Assembly: GCF_009797935.1 (NCBI RefSeq)
Contig: NZ_VOLC01000002.1
Location: 434,001 to 498,000, forward strand
Direction of reading: 5' to 3'
DNA: 64,000 nt
Source of the DNA: Lunatibacter salilacus
GTDB lineage: Bacteria; Bacteroidota; Bacteroidia; Cytophagales; Cyclobacteriaceae
The position numbers were made by a program, and so were the translations under genes. Under the pieces are notes generated by a model that saw nothing but the letters and a program-made list of their open reading frames with translations, was not told the DNA's origin and did not search any database. Below are positions 60,601 through 64,000 of the stretch, one piece after another (within the stretch, counting starts at the first letter, position 1; each line of letters begins with the position of its first letter).

Positions 60601-61151
60601 GCCCCCTCGCCAACATTGAGCGCAAACTCGCCGTCAATGTCCGTCACCGTCCCGATATTGGTGCCTTCCACCACCACTGTAGCTCCAGGTATGGGTTCCC
60701 CGCGCTCATCGGTTACCTTGCCGCGGATATCTATCTCCCTTCGCTCGAAGGTGACTTCCTCCTCCACTTCTATAACGGGTGGATTCATTTCAGAGATCTC
60801 ACTCTTTACCACATAGATGTTCTCATTGACCCGCTTAAAATCATAATCCACCTGCTCGGTGATTTTCTTGAGAATGGATTTGAGATCGGTGGATAGGTTG
60901 AGGGTAATGCGTGAGCGGTCCCTAGCCACCTCCTGATTATAGGCAAATACAAAATCTGTCTGCTTCTCCAATTCAGCCAACACCTGAACCAGACGCTGGT
61001 TGGTCGCACGGAGACTAACCTTATAATCCTCCATGCTCTGCGAGGAGGAAGGTTCCGCCAACACTACCTGCATCACAAGCAACTGCAGCAGAAAATATTT
61101 CAGGGTTTGTTTTGAATAAAGCACAATTAGCCTTAGTAAATTAATTTTCAT
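57699..61151 (-). CDS. SusC/RagA-family TonB-dependent transporter with STN domain (PUL 2)
   Basis: The protein has 1150 residues. Signal segment (about 12-32), STN domain (about 44-116, LVQVLAELEKQTDFVFAYNQ), carboxypeptidase-regulatory-like domain starting DIRGKVTDERGEPIPGATVV (141-160) and ending IGYAAQTLTV, TonB box and plug (SSLQEVVVVGYGTQKREDVT, near 215), and a barrel ending TTSLGVNLNF with terminal phenylalanine. The STN domain would signal ligand arrival to the FecR protein encoded 173 bp upstream, which releases the ECF sigma. This makes PUL 2 a complete trans-envelope regulated system, in contrast to PUL 1. The gene is about 60% similar in layout, but not close in sequence, to the transporter at 25499. 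Confidence 0.93.
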   Translation of the reverse strand: MKINLLRLIVLYSKQTLKYFLLQLLVMQVVLAEPSSSQSMEDYKVSLRATNQRLVQVLAELEKQTDFVFAYNQEVARDRSRITLNLSTDLKSILKKITEQVDYDFKRVNENIYVVKSEISEMNPPVIEVEEEVTFERREIDIRGKVTDERGEPIPGATVVVEGTNIGTVTDIDGEFALNVGEGAVLRISFIGYAAQTLTVSNQSVVNVVLKEDQSSLQEVVVVGYGTQKREDVTGSVATINQDAIKNLPVSTLDQKMVGQVAGVQIQQVSGAPGAGTSVKIRGSGSLGAGNEPLYVVDGMPYSAGMNQTLNPLMFIDPNIIESITVLKDASSTAIYGSRGANGVIMITTKKGEFEQTNISVSSMYGIQQVPQVGRPNLLNQREFAQFQRDRIDIAVRQTENREAVLEDYPVEYRDLNALTGRGTDWYDLILQTAKIQDHSVNIQKGTKDSRINLNFGYFKQEGVLINTGVERFSGNLGIESNLSDKFKVGVTLQPTFIEQNRANTNLNREDILGVSIWANPISTPYDENGNLKPYIRAPQSRFHSAWSFANPLYSLNEITQKQNTFQNLGIAFAELELLPNLVFKSSLNTILQASKFYQFIPSTIGGSNRPPTPGTGRSSNNRSDSFDWLIENTVNYDLTLGKHRFNALAGYTTQKFTSNSINLNASPFPNDLISTINAAQAIESWGEGINEWSMISYLGRVNYALNDKYLLTATFRSDGSSRFGSENRFALFPSLAAAWRVSEEAFFDNISWVDEFKVRASYGRSGNNNIGNYAHLASINAGSYIFGNNQVTASNVGISNPFLTWEESNQIDLGLDFQFLQNRLSLLIDFYRRESNNMLLNDVIPSITGFNSQTINQGNVRNAGVEIALGGSPMVGNFTWDINANIAFNRNKVISLNDNTVRILAGNNDGNPTHVSVVGKPIGQFYGFILEGVYTPEDLEDPNIVITPQVYEGNVKYKDVNGDGLINDVLDYTIIGNPHPDFIFGLTNNFGFKGFDLGIIINGQYGGQVMNGLRQSTDNLQGFFNIDRAWENRWRSRENPGDGIRSGIPQVRPSWGHRVSTLWVEDASYLRIANLTFGYTLPRKIVERLKVINNTRIYMTVQNLAMFTNYTGANPEGQAANQNNTLVPGFDMTSYPLSRTTSLGVNLNF

Positions 61152-61324
61152 AATTTTGAGTGTTTATTGTTAAACTAGATGGGTGTAAGCCCGTTGAAAA
61201 TCCATCCGGGACTGTTGCAGCAGTTCCGGATTTGTTTGTTCTGAGAATTATTGTTTCATAGGCAGTTTTTTCTTATTGACTGATTTTCTTAACCTGTTTT
61301 TCAATGTCTTTTATATTTGGTATT

Positions 61325-62293
61325 TCAATTCCTGCACCCCCGATAACGGATAAGCATATTTCCATCGGCTGTTTTCTCGTAGTCAAAATCCACCAAGTTT
61401 TTTAGGCCAAACAAAACCGAGTAAAGACTGCGGTTGGAATAAGTTGCTTTTATCAGGCATTCCTGACCGGTAATTCCTTCAACCCGTATATCCAAGTTGT
61501 AGACCTTGCTTAAACGGGTCATTACCTCTGTAAAAGGTGCCAAATCGAAGGCTATATTTTCCGAACGCCAAGTCAAATAATCCTCCATATCCACTGCCTG
61601 TACAGACATCTCCCGATTGGAGGGATCTACCGTCGCAAGCTGACTTGGGCTGAGAACGAGCTGTTGCTCCTCGTTTACCACCCCCTGGAAAACAGCTACT
61701 TTTCCAGTCTTTACCATTACCTCCACTTCATTTCCCGTCGTGGATTTAACATTGAAGGAGGTTCCAAGCACACGGGTTTTTACGCCCTGACTCTCCACGA
61801 TAAAGGGTCTAGTTTTATCCGGAACCACTTCAAAAAACGCCTCTCCTTCCAGTTTAATATTTCGGGTATCTGTCCCGAATTCTTCCGGAAACAGAATTGA
61901 CGAATTTACATTCAAATGGACAACTGATCCATCCTGTAGTGTTATGACTGCTTTTTGACGGTCACCGGTGATGCGTTCTACTAGCTGGGGGGCAACCTCT
62001 TTATCAGACTGATTGAATATCAGGTAACCCAATCCCAGAAGAAAAATTATTGAAGCAACCATGCGCCAATAAGGAAAGGGATGAAATTCCACTTGCCTTT
62101 TTTCCTCCAATCGGACATCAATCCTGCGCTTTATACGTGATTTGATGGCTTGCTCTTCCCGTTCGTTCATTTCCCAGGAAAGTGAACGCCTCTGCATCCT
62201 GTCAAAAATGTCAGAAATCTTTCGGTTTTCCTCTTGATTAGTCAACCCTTTCGCCTGCTTGTCCAGAAGTTCAAAAAAACGCTCCTTTTCCAT
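61325..62293 (-). CDS. FecR-family anti-sigma factor
   Basis: This 322-residue single-pass inner-membrane protein has a cytoplasmic N-terminal part of about 70 residues (SDIFDRMQRRSLSWEMNERE) that should bind the ECF sigma. The transmembrane helix is at about 74-91 (MVASIIFLLGLGYLIFNQ), and a periplasmic FecR domain follows: AVITLQDGSVVHLNVNSSIL, EGEAFFEVVPDKTRPFIVES and LGTSFNVKS. It ends with the DUF4974 domain (IAFDLAPFTEVMTRLSKVYN), which contacts the STN domain of SusC. It lies between the sigma gene and susC in the standard order sigma - FecR - susC - susD, 161 bp after the sigma gene. Confidence 0.95.
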   Translation of the reverse strand: MEKERFFELLDKQAKGLTNQEENRKISDIFDRMQRRSLSWEMNEREEQAIKSRIKRRIDVRLEEKRQVEFHPFPYWRMVASIIFLLGLGYLIFNQSDKEVAPQLVERITGDRQKAVITLQDGSVVHLNVNSSILFPEEFGTDTRNIKLEGEAFFEVVPDKTRPFIVESQGVKTRVLGTSFNVKSTTGNEVEVMVKTGKVAVFQGVVNEEQQLVLSPSQLATVDPSNREMSVQAVDMEDYLTWRSENIAFDLAPFTEVMTRLSKVYNLDIRVEGITGQECLIKATYSNRSLYSVLFGLKNLVDFDYEKTADGNMLIRYRGCRN

Positions 62294-62454
62294 GTCTTAT
62301 TCTAACTATTAGACAGAGAGTACCATGAATGAAAGACACTACTTACCCAGAAAGCAAAAAAAAGTGGGCTCATCTCAAAAATCGTAACGAATATTTGAGC
62401 TATCAGACAGTGGTAGTACAATAAAAAATTACTTTATTATAAATTTTTAGATTA

Positions 62455-63018
62455 TTATTCTAAAAACAAACCAAAACTAGCCATTATCCAAAAATTTATT
62501 TCTCCAAGGTTTCTTTTTAAAATTTTCAATGCTTTGTATAAATGAGCTTCCACAGTCCTCACTGAGATATTTAATTTGCTGGCGATTTCTTTGTTGGACA
62601 GGTCCTTTTCCCTACTCAATAAAAATACTTCTTGGCATTTTTCAGGGAGTGCCAGAACACTATTGGTTATTATTTGGGAGGTTTCTATTTCTTCGTACAT
62701 TAGATCCGCCGATAAGTCCACGAAAAGATGGGGCAATATATCCTCATAGGGAGTGGTCCGCTTCAAATTCCGTATTGCTTTCAACACCTGATATTTCGTC
62801 GCTCTAAATAAATAGCTTTCCAACTCTTCTATCCTCAGTTCTCCCGATCTTTCCCACAAGCGGACAAAGACCTCCTGCACGATGTCTTCGCAAATAAGCT
62901 GATCTTCAAAAATCTTATAGGCATAGACAAACAACCGTTTCCAATACCGCTCATAGAGGATATCAAAAGCCTTTTTATCTCCGTTATGGAGCAATATACA
63001 AAGCTGCTTGTCGGTCAT
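62455..63018 (-). CDS. ECF sigma-70 factor of PUL 2
   Basis: This 187-residue RNA polymerase sigma factor is of the Bacteroidota ECF (RpoE-like) group. Region 2: LLHNGDKKAFDILYERYWKR and CEDIVQEVFVRLWERSGELR (core binding and -10 recognition). Region 4: ALPEKCQEVFLLSREKDLSN and KEIASKLNISVRTVEAHLYK, the -35-binding helix-turn-helix. A hydrophobic tail (INFWIMASFGLFLE) is common in this group. It is released by the FecR protein encoded next and activates susCD and the sulfatase genes. Region 2 aligns with the broken sigma fragment at 29066, which shows what that gene has lost. Confidence 0.95.
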   Translation of the reverse strand: MTDKQLCILLHNGDKKAFDILYERYWKRLFVYAYKIFEDQLICEDIVQEVFVRLWERSGELRIEELESYLFRATKYQVLKAIRNLKRTTPYEDILPHLFVDLSADLMYEEIETSQIITNSVLALPEKCQEVFLLSREKDLSNKEIASKLNISVRTVEAHLYKALKILKRNLGEINFWIMASFGLFLE

Positions 63019-63079
63019 TTGGGTCGAAATAAGTACAATTGTATTTCAAGTTAGCTCTTTTTTTGGCTTAAAAACAAAC

Positions 63080-63901
63080 CTATTTTGGAATTACCGGTGG
63101 AATTCCCAATTTTTCGCCCACGGATATTGCCGTAACGATATCATTGACCAGTGGAAAGTCAATTCCCACCTTCCAGAGTTCCTGAATTTGCTCCGCATCA
63201 TCTGTCCCGAAGTAATTTATTTTGACCCCTGCCGCATGAAGTTTACTGGCATAGGCGGGAAATTCGGGAGAAACCGATCCCCTCAGTTGAATAAAATCAG
63301 CCTGCATTGATACCGTTGCCTCCACGTAATCCCACTTTCCCGACTGCCGCTCCATATTGCAAATCAGAATATCCGGATAAACTTCCTGTGCTCCCAAACG
63401 AGCCTCTTCTTCCACAGCCAACACCGCCTGATGTCCCCGGTCAGTAGCCATAACTAGTTTCGCCACCTCTCTACCCACTTCCCTTCCACCTTTGATGTGG
63501 ATATTCAGCCAAATATTCCGTGGCATGATATCCATCACTTCCTGAAGTACAGGTACACCTGTCCCGGCAAAGGCCTCTTCTTTCCAACTGCCCGCATCCA
63601 ATGCCTTGATTTCTGATAAGGTCATTTCAGCAACTTTTCCTGTTCCATCTGTTGTACGGTCAACGGTACCGTCATGCATTATGACCAAGGCACTGTCCTT
63701 ACTAAACTGCACGTCAAACTCAATCATCTGCGCACCAACCCGAATTGCCTCAAGAAAGGCCGGTACGGTATTTTCCGGGTGTGTAGTCATGGCTCCCCGA
63801 TGTGCACAAAGACCTCTATCGGGTAAGGAATTCTGTTGCGAAAATGCCTGAAAACAAATCCCCAATAAAAGAGACACATTTACAAACAGTGTTTTTTTCA
63901 T
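63080..63901 (-). CDS. Exported glycerophosphodiester phosphodiesterase (GDPD family)
   Basis: I take the ATG at 63901, which gives a signal peptide MKKTLFVNVSLLLGICFQAF followed by SQ; the frame extends 20 residues further upstream without function. The 273-residue protein is a GDPD-type TIM barrel: CAHRGAMTTHPENTVPAF (His-Arg and Glu-Asn), MIEFDVQFSKDSALVIMHDG with EFD metal ligands and the catalytic HD, then TVDRTTDGTGKVAEMTLSEI. It hydrolyses glycerophosphodiesters to glycerol-3-phosphate and an alcohol. It sits just upstream of the sigma gene (61 bp). Together with PhoD this points to phosphodiester-containing substrate or nutrient phosphorus acquisition, though it could be independent of the PUL. 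Confidence 0.9.
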   Translation of the reverse strand: MKKTLFVNVSLLLGICFQAFSQQNSLPDRGLCAHRGAMTTHPENTVPAFLEAIRVGAQMIEFDVQFSKDSALVIMHDGTVDRTTDGTGKVAEMTLSEIKALDAGSWKEEAFAGTGVPVLQEVMDIMPRNIWLNIHIKGGREVGREVAKLVMATDRGHQAVLAVEEEARLGAQEVYPDILICNMERQSGKWDYVEATVSMQADFIQLRGSVSPEFPAYASKLHAAGVKINYFGTDDAEQIQELWKVGIDFPLVNDIVTAISVGEKLGIPPVIPK

Positions 63902-64000
63902 TCGGGAATGATAATACTTCATAATTTGGGGGACCATAGGCTTTAAGATTGAATTAAGCATTAACTATGAATTACAATAAAAGTATTCATCGAATGTGCT

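Overview
The window looks like chromosome of a member of the Bacteroidota, most likely a Cytophagales/Cyclobacteriaceae-type bacterium. It has two SusC/SusD outer-membrane glycan-uptake pairs, ECF sigma/FecR regulation, a DUF4221 lipoprotein, a DUF2279 protein, a TAnnTTTG-type promoter, weak Shine-Dalgarno sites and many short palindromic intergenic repeats. There are no rRNA, tRNA or CRISPR loci that I can see.

Region 1 (1-7746, + strand) is a tight operon that I read as a D-apiose/D-apionate catabolic cluster. It holds a sugar permease, a Gfo/Idh/MocA sugar dehydrogenase (ApsD-like), a RuBisCO-like protein, a DUF1537 kinase (OiaK-like), D-apionate oxidoisomerase (ApnO-like) and an ApnL-like lactonase. 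A 61-codon remnant of a TIM-barrel isomerase-fold gene lies between the permease and the dehydrogenase. Inferred route: apiose -> apionolactone -> apionate -> 3-oxo-isoapionate -> its 4-phosphate -> cleavage or decarboxylation by the RuBisCO-like protein.

Region 2 (about 7750-16950) is an AT-rich accessory island. It begins with a decayed tyrosine recombinase whose last 120 bp are duplicated 6.4 kb downstream. Between the copies lie a DUF4304-like gene, an attC-like palindrome, a 1300-residue TIR-STAND-ankyrin protein with an unrecognised C-terminal domain (a candidate anti-phage NTPase), two complementary halves of an ORF-less group II intron in opposite orientations, and a PadR/membrane-protein pair. 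Beyond the second copy are an antitoxin with a truncated toxin, a RES-toxin remnant, a further intron 5' fragment and dispersed repeats.

Region 3 (16954-31212, - strand) is a SusCD locus with four enolase-superfamily dehydratases, all with twin-arginine signals, and two RraA-fold proteins with Sec signals. This implies an extracytoplasmic dehydratase/aldolase pathway for a sugar acid. The ECF sigma gene expected upstream of susC is only a fragment.

Region 4 (31593-49418) is mostly core or general metabolism: ZIP transporter, CE7 esterase, exported propeller, neutral-ceramidase-like protein, BASS transporter, lactonase, mnmA, truC, M28 peptidase, DUF2279 protein, SDR, lipoprotein, MscS channel and DUF4221 lipoprotein. 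It also carries a 174-bp tandem repeat, a PIN pseudogene and a small inverted-repeat element.

Region 5 (49919-63901, - strand) is a second, complete SusCD locus with its own ECF sigma and FecR, three sulfatases, a PhoD-type phosphatase and an exported glycerophosphodiesterase. It probably serves a sulfated and/or phosphorylated substrate.
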